The notes below the pieces were generated by a model that was given only the letters and a program-made list of their open reading frames with translations, did not search any database and was not told the origin of the DNA. 64,000 nucleotides of DNA from NCBI GenBank assembly GCA_046351395.1, contig JAXLYP010000021.1, positions 1 to 64,000 on the forward strand, in the 5' to 3' direction. The stretch comes from CAYYKK01 sp046351395. GTDB taxonomy: Bacteria > Myxococcota_A > Polyangia > Polyangiales > Polyangiaceae. A program made the position numbers and the translations under genes. Shown here piece after piece: positions 43,542-51,418 of this stretch (position 1 is the stretch's first letter; each line of letters opens with the position of its first letter).

Positions 43542-45605
43542 ATGCGTCGTGCACGTTGGATCGTTCCCTTTGGAGCTTCGCTGCTCGCGGGCGTCGCGGT
43601 CGCGGCGAGCGCGTGCAACGGCACGATCGGGGATCCGATCGCGCCCGCGTCCGTCGACGCGGGTCGGGTCACGCTGCACCGCCTGAACCGCGCGGAGTAC
43701 AACAACACGATCCGGGATCTGCTCGGCACGGCGCAGACGCCCGCGACCGACTTCCCGGCGGACGACTTCAGCTACGGGTTCGACAACATCGCCGACACGC
43801 TGACGCTCTCGCCGGTCCAGTTCGAGCTCTACGAGCTCGCGGCGAAGAACCTCGTCGACGAGGCGATGCTCACCGCGATCCCGTCGACCACCGCGCGCTT
43901 CGAGGCGGAGGTCGTGGGCGGATCCGTCGGGCAGACCGAGGGCAGCGCGTGGGATCTCTACTCGAACGGGACGATCGAGGTCTCGCACGACTTTCCGACG
44001 AAGGGCTCCTACAAGGTGAAGGTCCGCGCGTGGTCCACGCCCGCCGGCCCGGACGACGCGCAGATGACCGTGCGCGTGGGCGCCCAGACGTTCACGTACA
44101 AGGTGCCGAACACTTCGACCTCGCCGCTCGTCGTCGAGCAAGACGTCGCGATGAACGAGGGGCCCGCGGTCGTGTCGGTGAGCTTCGACAACGACTACTA
44201 CGACGACGTGACGATGGCGGACCGCAACCTCCTCGTCGACTACATCGAGGTGATCGGCCCGATCGGCGCCACGTCCTCGAACCCGCTGCGCGATCGGATC
44301 GTCGTGTGCGACTTCGTGAACGAGGGCGATCCCTGCCTCCGCACGATCCTCGAGAAGTTCGGGGCGCGCGCGTTCCGCCACCCCCTCGCCCCGGAGGACG
44401 TCGACGCGCTGATGGGGCTCGTCCAGGTCGCTCGGGATCAGAAGACTCCGACCGAGACCGACGCCGACGCGGAGGAGACGGGCCTCCGCCTCGCGATCCG
44501 CGCGATGCTGACGAGCCCGCGGTTCCTGTTCCGCCTCGAGCTCGACCCCGATCCCCTCGCGAAGGACTCGCACCCGCTCGACGACTACGAGCTCGCGTCG
44601 CGCCTCTCGTACTTCCTCTGGAGCAGCATGCCGGACGACGCGCTGTTCGCCGCGGCCGCCGCGGGCACTCTCCACGAGGACGCGGAGCTCGACGCGCAGG
44701 TCGACCGCATGCTCGCGGATCCGAAGGCGAAGGCGATGGTGGACAACTTCGCGGGGCAGTGGCTCTTCACGCGCGTCCTCGCGAACCACCAGGCCGACTA
44801 CCAAAAGTTTCCGACGTACTCGCCCGACCTCGCCGCCGCGATGAAGGGCGAGTCGGACGCGTTCTTCACGGAGCTCCTGACGAGCGAGTCGGTGGGCATC
44901 GATCAGCTCCTCACGGCGAACTTCACGTACGCGAACGATCTCCTCGCGGGCCACTACGGGCTGCCCGCGGTGGGCTCGAGCGCGGTGAAGCGCGTCGACA
45001 CGACGGGGACGAACCGCGGCGGCATCCTGCGCCAAGGGAGCCTCCTCACGGTGACGAGCAACCCGGATCGCACGAGTCCGGTGAAGCGCGGCAAGTGGAT
45101 CCTCACGAACCTCCTCTGTGATTCCCCGCCCGATCCGCCCGCGAACGTGCCGCCGGTCCAGAAGGGAGATCTCGTCGGCAAGACGGTGCGCGAGGTGTTC
45201 GAGGCGCACCGCGCGAACCCGATCTGCAACTCGTGCCACGAGGTGATGGATCAGCTCGGGTTCTCCCTCGAGAACTTCGACGCGATCGGCGCGTGGCGCA
45301 CGGACGACAACGGCCTGCCGATCGACGCGACGGGCAAGCTCCCCGACGGGACGGCGTTCGCGAACGGCGCGGAGATGGCGGACATCGTCGGCAAGGACGC
45401 GCGCTTTCCGAAGTGCGTCCTGAAGAAGCTGTACACCTACGGGCTCGGGCGAGGGGCCGGGAAGGCGGACGAACACTTCCTGGACGATCTCGCCGAGCGC
45501 TACGCGGCGACGGGGCTCGAGCTCCGGAACGCGATCAAGCTCGTGGTGAAGAGCGAGCCGTTCCGCACGCGACACGGCGAGCCCGCGACCGGAGGTGGCA
45601 AGTGA
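43542..45605 (+). CDS. DUF1592-type lipoprotein (DUF1587/1592/1588/1585 architecture)
   Basis: A 687-residue protein with GAGGAGGCAGG before the ATG and a signal ending ASAC. The order of conserved blocks fits the family: LHRLNRAEYNNTIRDLLG (DUF1587), a carbohydrate-binding-like beta domain, FRHPLAPEDVDALMGL (DUF1595), SRLSYFLWSSMPDDALFAAA (DUF1592), RGGILRQGSLLTVTSNPDRT (DUF1588) and CNSCHEVMDQLGFSLENFD (DUF1585). CNSCH looks like a c-type haem attachment site. Such proteins occur paired with DUF1552 proteins in Planctomycetes and myxobacteria; their function is unknown. It overlaps the partner by GTGA. Confidence 0.92.
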   Translation: MRRARWIVPFGASLLAGVAVAASACNGTIGDPIAPASVDAGRVTLHRLNRAEYNNTIRDLLGTAQTPATDFPADDFSYGFDNIADTLTLSPVQFELYELAAKNLVDEAMLTAIPSTTARFEAEVVGGSVGQTEGSAWDLYSNGTIEVSHDFPTKGSYKVKVRAWSTPAGPDDAQMTVRVGAQTFTYKVPNTSTSPLVVEQDVAMNEGPAVVSVSFDNDYYDDVTMADRNLLVDYIEVIGPIGATSSNPLRDRIVVCDFVNEGDPCLRTILEKFGARAFRHPLAPEDVDALMGLVQVARDQKTPTETDADAEETGLRLAIRAMLTSPRFLFRLELDPDPLAKDSHPLDDYELASRLSYFLWSSMPDDALFAAAAAGTLHEDAELDAQVDRMLADPKAKAMVDNFAGQWLFTRVLANHQADYQKFPTYSPDLAAAMKGESDAFFTELLTSESVGIDQLLTANFTYANDLLAGHYGLPAVGSSAVKRVDTTGTNRGGILRQGSLLTVTSNPDRTSPVKRGKWILTNLLCDSPPDPPANVPPVQKGDLVGKTVREVFEAHRANPICNSCHEVMDQLGFSLENFDAIGAWRTDDNGLPIDATGKLPDGTAFANGAEMADIVGKDARFPKCVLKKLYTYGLGRGAGKADEHFLDDLAERYAATGLELRNAIKLVVKSEPFRTRHGEPATGGGK

Positions 45606-47005
45606 TCCGTCGATCCCGTTGGGGCGTGCAGCACGCGGACAAACCGATCGTCGGCGCCGTCCCGTCGCAGCGCTCCGCCGACAAGATGGGCCGGCGCAAG
45701 GTGCTCGAGCGCCTCGCGCTCGGAGGCGCGGGCGCCCTCTTGGGTCTCCCGCTCTTCGAGTCGATCATCGCGCGGGACGCGCGCGCGGCGGACACGAAGC
45801 CGCTCCGCATGCTCGTGTTCTACGTGCCGTGCGGGATCCACATGCCGAAGTGGACGCCGACGAAGCAGGGCCCCGGGTACGATCTGCCCGAGATCCTCGC
45901 GCCGCTCGCGAACGTCCAGGCGAAGGTGAACGTCATCACGGGGCTCGCGAACGATCCCGCGTTCCCCGATGGTCCGGGCGATCACGCGTCCGGAACGGGC
46001 GCGTTCCTGACGAACGCGCACCCGAAGAAGACCGAGGGGCCGGACATCTCGAACGGGATCTCCGTCGATCAGGTCGCGGCGAACGCGCTCGCGGAGCAGA
46101 CGCACATCGCGTCGATGCAGCTCGGCATCGACGGCGGCGCGGGCGTCGGGGACTGCGACTCCGGGTACAGCTGCGCGTACGCGCACAACATCAGCTGGGC
46201 GAGCTCCACGCAGCCCCTCCAGAAGCTCGTGAACCCGAGCGTCGTCTGGGATCAGCTCTTCGCCGGGCTCGACCCGAGCGAGACCGCCGACCAGAAGGCG
46301 CGGCAGCTCGTCTACCGCAAGAGCATCCTCGACTACGTGAGCGCGGACGCGAAGAAGCTCCAGCAGCGCCTCGGCGCGAGCGATCGCGCGAAGCTCGACC
46401 AGTACCTGACGGGTGTCTCCGAGCTCGAGAAGAAGATTCAGAAGTCGTCGAGCGGCCCGATGTGCACGCCGAACACGAGGCCGGACGATCCCGGCACGCT
46501 CGAGGAGCACGTCGACACGATGCTCGAGCTCATGGCGCTCGCGTTCCAGTGCGACTCGACGCGCGTCATCTCGTTCATGCTCGCGAACGCCGGCTCGAAC
46601 CGCGTGTACGACTTCCTCGGGCTCTCGCTCGGCCACCACGAGGCGAGCCACCACATGGATCTCCAGTCGAACTTCGACATCCTCACGACGATCGACACGT
46701 GGGAGGTGAAGCAGTTCGCGAAGCTCTGCGAGCGCCTCGACGGGATGACGGACGTGGACGGCAAGAGCGTCCTCGACAACTCGCTCGTCTACTTCGGCAG
46801 CGAGATCGAGGACGGCAACAGCCACTACCACCGCAACATGCCGATCCTCCTCGCGGGCGGCTCGGGCGGCGCGGTGACGCCGGGCCGGCACCTCGTGTAC
46901 GACGAGTCCGTCTCCGTCGGCCAGCTCTACATCTCGATGCTGCACGCGATGCAGGTGGACGCGTCCACGTTCGGCGACGCCTCTGCGCCCCTTCCGAACC
47001 TCTAG
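45602..47005 (+). CDS. DUF1552 protein, probable Tat substrate
   Basis: A 467-residue protein beginning at GTG on the preceding stop. An internal MGRRKVLERLALGGAGALLG stretch looks like a twin-arginine signal, so ATG 45686 could be the start used for export. The DUF1552 domain (belonging to the alkaline-phosphatase/sulfatase-like superfamily) shows MLVFYVPCGIHMPKWTPT, DHASGTGAFLT, LGHHEASHH and YFGSEIEDGNSHYHRNMPIL. It is encoded with the DUF1592 lipoprotein as in other bacteria, and the two likely form one envelope system. The last residues PLPNL and the stop are repeated in the DNA after the gene. Confidence 0.9.
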   Translation: MIRRSRWGVQHADKPIVGAVPSQRSADKMGRRKVLERLALGGAGALLGLPLFESIIARDARAADTKPLRMLVFYVPCGIHMPKWTPTKQGPGYDLPEILAPLANVQAKVNVITGLANDPAFPDGPGDHASGTGAFLTNAHPKKTEGPDISNGISVDQVAANALAEQTHIASMQLGIDGGAGVGDCDSGYSCAYAHNISWASSTQPLQKLVNPSVVWDQLFAGLDPSETADQKARQLVYRKSILDYVSADAKKLQQRLGASDRAKLDQYLTGVSELEKKIQKSSSGPMCTPNTRPDDPGTLEEHVDTMLELMALAFQCDSTRVISFMLANAGSNRVYDFLGLSLGHHEASHHMDLQSNFDILTTIDTWEVKQFAKLCERLDGMTDVDGKSVLDNSLVYFGSEIEDGNSHYHRNMPILLAGGSGGAVTPGRHLVYDESVSVGQLYISMLHAMQVDASTFGDASAPLPNL

Positions 47006-47062
47006 CCCCTGCCGAACCTCTAGAGCCCCTGCCGAACCTCTAGCGCCCTGCCGAACCTCTGG
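46994..47062 (+). repeat. Tandem repeat of the gene's last codons and stop
   Basis: CCGAACCTCTAG (Pro-Asn-Leu-stop) begins at 46994, 47012, 47032 and 47051. The spacings are 18, 20 and 19 bases, so units differ by single-base indels; the last copy has TGG instead of TAG. The first copy is the true end of the DUF1552 gene. A similar case is at 57661-57732. Confidence 0.9.
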
Positions 47063-47099
47063 GGCCCCGATCCTCGGACTCGCTCGTCCTCGAAACATG

Positions 47100-48119
47100 T
47101 CAAGCGAGCGCCGCGATGCGCTCCCACACGCTCGCGGCGACCGCGTGCCCGGTCGCCTTCGAGAGCTGGGCGAGGAAGCGGGCGCACGCGACCTCGCCCG
47201 CGCGATCCTGCATCGTGCGCGCGAGCCCGAGCGCCGTGAGCGCCTCGAGGAGCGCGGACTCGGGGCGCCCCGCGGACGCGAGGGCGATCGCGTACGCGAG
47301 CTGCGCGCGCGTCTTGAACTCGGGGCGCTGCTCCGCCTCGGCCGCTTGGCGGAGCATGCGCAGCCCGTCGTCCTTCGCGCCGCGATCGAGGGCGATGAGC
47401 CCCGCGAGCCGCTTCGCGAGCCCCGGGTTCGCGCCCGTCGTCGTGAGCTCGGCGAGCGCAGCGTCGAGGCTCTCCACGTCTCCGCGGACGAGCGCTTGCC
47501 GGGCTTGATCGGCCGCGGTCGCCGCCGTGCTCGCGGACGCTGCCTGCTTGAGCTCCTCGGGCTCGACGAACATGGAGACGGAGTCGCTGAGGAGGGGCTT
47601 GCGCGGATCGAGCGAGAGCGCCGCGACCGCGGTCTCACCGCCGCTCACCCAGCGCGTCCCCGTGCTGCGCACCACGTCGAGCACGCCCGGGATGTCGGGG
47701 TCGACGAGGACCTCGCCCGGGTGAGCGCTCGTCGCGAGCACGGCGGAGAGGACGAGCGCCTTGCCCCACGCGAGCGCGACCTGACCCTCCGACGCGGCGA
47801 TCGGCGCGAGCGCGCCGCAGGACATGCCGCACGAGAACCGAGGGATCGCCGTCGCGTGGTGCGTGACCTCCGCGCTCCATGCGATCCAATCCTCGAGCTC
47901 GGTCTCGCCGAACGCGAACGAGACGCTCAACGGACCGAACGAGCAGAGCGTGCCTCCGAGCGCCTCCGCCTGCTTCGAGATTCGCACCACGCGCTCCGGA
48001 AACACCGCCATGTGCGACGGATCCGGCAGGGCCCTCGCGTCCGCCTGGAACGTGACGACGAGCGAGGTCGGCGAGTCGCTCCCGCTCGTCGTCGAGAGGT
48101 GGGGCGGGCGAGACGACAA
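47100..48119 (-). CDS. Degenerate adenylate-cyclase-like domain with TPR region
   Basis: A 339-residue protein. The N-terminal 170 residues resemble a class III nucleotide cyclase domain (VVTFQADARALPDPSHMAV, VVRISKQAEALGGTLC, SVSFAFGETELEDW, ALAWGKALVLSAVLA). The metal-binding and transition-state residues of active cyclases are not evident, so it is probably a regulatory or nucleotide-binding remnant. The second half is helical and TPR-like (AALAELTTTGANPGLAKRL, RAQLAYAIALASAGRPESAL). The start TTG at 48119 follows the PspA stop by one base. ATG 48011 is an alternative but would remove the first strand. It is the last gene of the co-oriented block. Confidence 0.6.
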   Translation of the reverse strand: MSSRPPHLSTTSGSDSPTSLVVTFQADARALPDPSHMAVFPERVVRISKQAEALGGTLCSFGPLSVSFAFGETELEDWIAWSAEVTHHATAIPRFSCGMSCGALAPIAASEGQVALAWGKALVLSAVLATSAHPGEVLVDPDIPGVLDVVRSTGTRWVSGGETAVAALSLDPRKPLLSDSVSMFVEPEELKQAASASTAATAADQARQALVRGDVESLDAALAELTTTGANPGLAKRLAGLIALDRGAKDDGLRMLRQAAEAEQRPEFKTRAQLAYAIALASAGRPESALLEALTALGLARTMQDRAGEVACARFLAQLSKATGHAVAASVWERIAALA

Positions 48120-48120
48120 C

Positions 48121-48822
48121 TCAGGTCCCGATGCGGATCTTCTTCTTGAGCTGGGCGAGCTCGTCGTCGATCTGCGGAGAGCCCTTGCCCCCGTCCTTGC
48201 CCTCGAGCTGGCGGAACTTCGACTCGACGTCCATGTCGCTCGACGTCCCGCTGCTGAGCGCCTCCTCGACCTCACGCCGCGCGGCGACCTCCTCGTGCGC
48301 GTGATCGATCTTGTCCTCCATGCGCTTGAACTCGTCGAACGCGGTCCCGCCCTTTCCGACCGATCCGTCCGACCCGGTGGCGCGCGCGGTCTTGAGCTGG
48401 GCCACGATCGTCCCCTTCCGGGCCTCGTACTCCTGCTGCTTCGCCTCCATCCGCTCGAGCTCCGCTTTCATGGCGAGGACGGCGGCGCGTTGCTCGGCGC
48501 GGAGGGCTTCGGCGCGATCGCGCTCTCCCACGACGCGCGTCTTCTGCACGAGCGCCTCGCGCGCGAGCTTCTCGTCGTCCGCGCGCATCGCGAGCTCGGC
48601 GCGCTTGTCCCACTTCTCGACCTCACCGTCGAGGTCCTCGACCTTCTTGCGCAGGACCTTCTCCGCGGCGATCCCGTCGATGAGCTCCTTCTTCGCGGCG
48701 CGGACTTGATCCTTCATCTCCTCGACGAGCAGCTCGATGGACTTGCTCGGGTCCTCGGCCTTGTCGATCAGCGAGTTGACGTTGCTGGAGATGACCTTCC
48801 CCATCCGATTGAAGATGCCCAT
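48121..48822 (-). CDS. pspA: PspA/IM30-family membrane-protecting protein
   Basis: A 233-residue protein beginning MGIFNRMGKVISSNVNSLID, the amphipathic helix that binds membranes. EDPSKSIELLVEEMKDQVRAA follows, and then a long coiled coil rich in Lys, Glu and Arg ending before QLKKKIRIGT. Length and N-terminus are those of PspA/Vipp1 proteins, which line damaged membranes. No PspF, PspB or PspC is encoded beside it; instead it lies with a PEP-swivel protein, a zinc-ribbon pair and a NuoH-like chimera. This suggests a different control and partner set. Confidence 0.92.
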   Translation of the reverse strand: MGIFNRMGKVISSNVNSLIDKAEDPSKSIELLVEEMKDQVRAAKKELIDGIAAEKVLRKKVEDLDGEVEKWDKRAELAMRADDEKLAREALVQKTRVVGERDRAEALRAEQRAAVLAMKAELERMEAKQQEYEARKGTIVAQLKTARATGSDGSVGKGGTAFDEFKRMEDKIDHAHEEVAARREVEEALSSGTSSDMDVESKFRQLEGKDGGKGSPQIDDELAQLKKKIRIGT

Positions 48823-48873
48823 GCCCGGAAGCGTGCCCTTCCCCGGTGGTTCTGTAAAGGCACCTCGGCCGCT

Positions 48874-49527
48874 TCAGCGCTTCTGGGCTTCCGCGACGAT
48901 GTCCGACGGGAGGTGCGTCGCGAACGCCTCGTCGAGGGACCTCGCGTCGCCGAGCGCGTCGAGGGCCCAGCGCAGGAGGGTCGCGATCTCGTGCGCGACG
49001 ACGAGCTTCGGCGGCGCGAGCGCGACGAGGCCTGCGGCGCCGTCGAACCAGATGCGGTCCCCCTCGTGAAGCAGCGTCACGCCGCCCCCCGTGGCCTCGA
49101 CCGCGAGCCCGCTCGGTCGGGCGCGGCGCACGCTGCTCCCGCCGCACACGCAGGGGCGCCCGAGGCCGCGCGAGACGATCGCCGCGTGCCCCGTCAGCCC
49201 GCCCCCGATCGCCACGATCCCGCGGGCCGCGCGCATCGCGTCGATGTCCTCCGGGAACGTCTCCTCGACCGCGAGGATCACGGCGCGGCCCTCCGCCGCG
49301 GCGGCGAGCGTCGTGCGCGCGGAGAAGCTGAGCTCCCCCGTCGCGGCGCCCTTCGCGGCAGGCACGGCGCGCGCCGTCGCCGCGTCGCGAGGGTCGATGT
49401 CGAGGGAGAACTCCGCGAGCGCGGGGGCCCCGGCGGGCACGGCTCGGAGCGCGTCCGCGCGCGAGATCTCACCGCGGGTGGCGCGCTCGACGACAGAGCG
49501 AAGCGCGTGACGCTCGGCCTCCGTCAT
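48874..49527 (-). CDS. Stand-alone PEP-utilising enzyme mobile (swivel) domain
   Basis: A 217-residue protein. The core is GIVAIGGGLTGHAAIVSRGLGRPCVCGG, which matches the phosphohistidine loop of pyruvate phosphate dikinase and PEP synthase (GGMTSHAA type); His114 would carry the phosphate. The ATP-grasp and PEP-binding barrel domains of those enzymes are absent. Cys126 and Cys128 follow. Without partners it cannot make PEP, so it may relay phosphate in a signalling chain or be a regulatory relic. No PEP synthase gene is in the window. Confidence 0.8.
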   Translation of the reverse strand: MTEAERHALRSVVERATRGEISRADALRAVPAGAPALAEFSLDIDPRDAATARAVPAAKGAATGELSFSARTTLAAAAEGRAVILAVEETFPEDIDAMRAARGIVAIGGGLTGHAAIVSRGLGRPCVCGGSSVRRARPSGLAVEATGGGVTLLHEGDRIWFDGAAGLVALAPPKLVVAHEIATLLRWALDALGDARSLDEAFATHLPSDIVAEAQKR

Positions 49528-49536
49528 GGCCGCCGT

Positions 49537-50127
49537 TCACCTCACCCGGCAGAGCTTGCCGCCGACCTCGGGCTTCGCGTAGGGGAGGTACTTCGTCCGA
49601 GGCTGCACGTAGATCCGGCCGCGCACGTCCGGCGGGGCGATGATAGCGCCGCTCGCGATCGGCCGATCGCCGATCGCCTCTTCGATCTCGACGTACACGT
49701 CGCCGTTGCGACGGAAGACGCCCGAGATGGAGGGGCGCCGATCACCCGGGTTCTTGGAGCCGCCCGGGCAGTCGATCCCGGCCGAGCTGATCGCGACGGC
49801 GAGGTTCGAGTTGTTGATCGTCGGCCGCTGCCCGCGCCACACGAACTTCGCCTCGTTCGGGGACCCCACCTCGACGCTCAAGCACGTGCAGGACTGCGCG
49901 CGAGGCCTCGACGGGTTGATGCCGAGATCGTGGCGGACGCCGACCCAGTTGTAGTCGATCTGCTCGTACGCGCTCTCCCAGTCCGCGTCGTGCGAGCCAT
50001 TCCCCACGAAGTTCGAGCCTTCGCGCGCCTCCCACTCGCCTTTGTCCCTGGGCTTGTTGCTCCCGCACCCGAGGGCCGAGAGGGCCGACGCGACGAGGGT
50101 GAGGGCGAGGATCGTTCTTCGAAGCAT
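49537..50127 (-). CDS. Lipoprotein of unknown function
   Basis: A 196-residue protein with the signal MLRRTILALTLVASALSALGC and a charged spacer. The mature part is beta-rich with Cys-containing stretches (SCTCLSVEVG, GIDCPGG, GKLCRV) and SGVFRRNGDVYVEIEEAIGD. No domain recognised. It sits in the middle of the PspA block on the same strand, nine bases upstream of the swivel-domain gene, so it probably shares its transcript. ATG 50127 is preferred because it starts the signal directly. Confidence 0.7.
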   Translation of the reverse strand: MLRRTILALTLVASALSALGCGSNKPRDKGEWEAREGSNFVGNGSHDADWESAYEQIDYNWVGVRHDLGINPSRPRAQSCTCLSVEVGSPNEAKFVWRGQRPTINNSNLAVAISSAGIDCPGGSKNPGDRRPSISGVFRRNGDVYVEIEEAIGDRPIASGAIIAPPDVRGRIYVQPRTKYLPYAKPEVGGKLCRVR

Positions 50128-50197
50128 GCGGGACAAAGGATGACGCACAACCCCGTCCCCGGGCAAAGATCGCGCGATCCGGCGCGCGCCCCGACCC

Positions 50198-51418
50198 TCA
50201 GGCGCCGACGATCGCTTCCGCGCCGAAGTAGCGCGTCAGGCACTCCTGGCAGCGGAGCAGCTCCGTGACGAACGCGTCCACGCGCGCCGGGAACGTCTCG
50301 CGCGCGATCGACGTCACGGGCTCGAACAGGGAGAGGATCGCGGTCGAGTCCCCGAGCCCGAGCCGGAACGTTCCCGTCGTGTCGCCGTTCTGGGCGAGGA
50401 GGTGCCGGTAGAAGTGCTCGAAGCCGCTGTCCGGGATCCGCGCGACCTCGGCCCGAAGGATGAGAAACTCGCCGTGATCGTCGACGGTGAGATCCACGTG
50501 CACGTCCCTCGCGGGATCCCCGGTCGAGAACCTCCAGAGGAGCGGGCCGATGCGCGCGCGGTTCGCGGGGATGCCCACCGAGAGGAGCGCGACCCTCACC
50601 GCGTGGAGGGCGAGGCGCTCGGGCGCGGTGACCTCGTTCTTCGAATAGCGCCGCTGCTCGTGCACGCTCGCCGACGGGTCGAACGCCTCCGACCAGGGGT
50701 GCGGGAGCAGGACGCCGCACTCGAGGCACCGATCCAGCCCGGGCTCGAAGACGGTGTCGCACCGGGGGCACCCGTACTCCGCGACGAGCGCCTGGATCTC
50801 CTCCTGCGGCCCCTCGACGCTCATGAGCCCGCCCTCGAACGCGGAGAGGGGGAGCACGAGGTTCTGCGCCCACGCGCCGTCCGGGCGCTTTCGCGCGCGC
50901 ACGAGCGAGCCGATGAGCCGCCCCGCGCTGTCGACGAGCGCGGCGCCGGAGAGCTCGAGATCGGGCTCCGTGTCGATCTGGACGTGCGGGAGGCCGTCGA
51001 ACGCGCGCTCACGCGCGGATACGCTCGTGACGCGCGCGATCGCCTCCGTGCCCACCCGACCCACGAGCGCGACCGCGTCGCCGAGCTTCGGGGGGGCGTT
51101 CGCGAACTTGATGGGCGGGAGCTTCGCCGCGTCCGTCGGGATCAAGAGGGCGACGTCGAGCGCGACGTTCACGCGCACGACGACGCCCGGGACGACGACG
51201 CCTTCGTCCGTCGTGATGAGCACGTCCCGCTCGTAGCCGACGACGCGCTGGCTCGTGACGATGACGCGGTTCGCGAGCGCGCAGTACCCCGATCCGGATC
51301 CGATCGCGGACTCGACCGCGACGATCGACGGGCGCACCGCCTCGATCATGTTCGCGAACGCGCCGCCGCTGGTCGACGCCGGGCCCGGTCGGAGGCTCTT
51401 CGGATCGAGGTTGCTCAT
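50198..51418 (-). CDS. Trypsin-fold protein lacking catalytic His, with zinc ribbon and chaperone-like domain
   Basis: A 406-residue protein. Residues about 25-205 have the trypsin/DegP fold: RPSIVAVESAIGSGSGYCAL, NVALDVALLIP (Asp position) and LELSGAALVDSAGRLIG in place of GNSGGPL, so Ser is kept. The usual TNAHVV is replaced by VTSQRVV (residues 54-60), with no His, so proteolysis is unlikely. A zinc ribbon follows, CPRCDTVFEPGLDRCLECG. The C-terminal 150 residues (LALHAVRVALLSVGIPANR, DVHVDLTVDDHGEFLILRAEVA) resemble YbjN/type III chaperone-like folds. Its ATG overlaps the upstream gene's stop. Confidence 0.75.
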   Translation of the reverse strand: MSNLDPKSLRPGPASTSGGAFANMIEAVRPSIVAVESAIGSGSGYCALANRVIVTSQRVVGYERDVLITTDEGVVVPGVVVRVNVALDVALLIPTDAAKLPPIKFANAPPKLGDAVALVGRVGTEAIARVTSVSARERAFDGLPHVQIDTEPDLELSGAALVDSAGRLIGSLVRARKRPDGAWAQNLVLPLSAFEGGLMSVEGPQEEIQALVAEYGCPRCDTVFEPGLDRCLECGVLLPHPWSEAFDPSASVHEQRRYSKNEVTAPERLALHAVRVALLSVGIPANRARIGPLLWRFSTGDPARDVHVDLTVDDHGEFLILRAEVARIPDSGFEHFYRHLLAQNGDTTGTFRLGLGDSTAILSLFEPVTSIARETFPARVDAFVTELLRCQECLTRYFGAEAIVGA

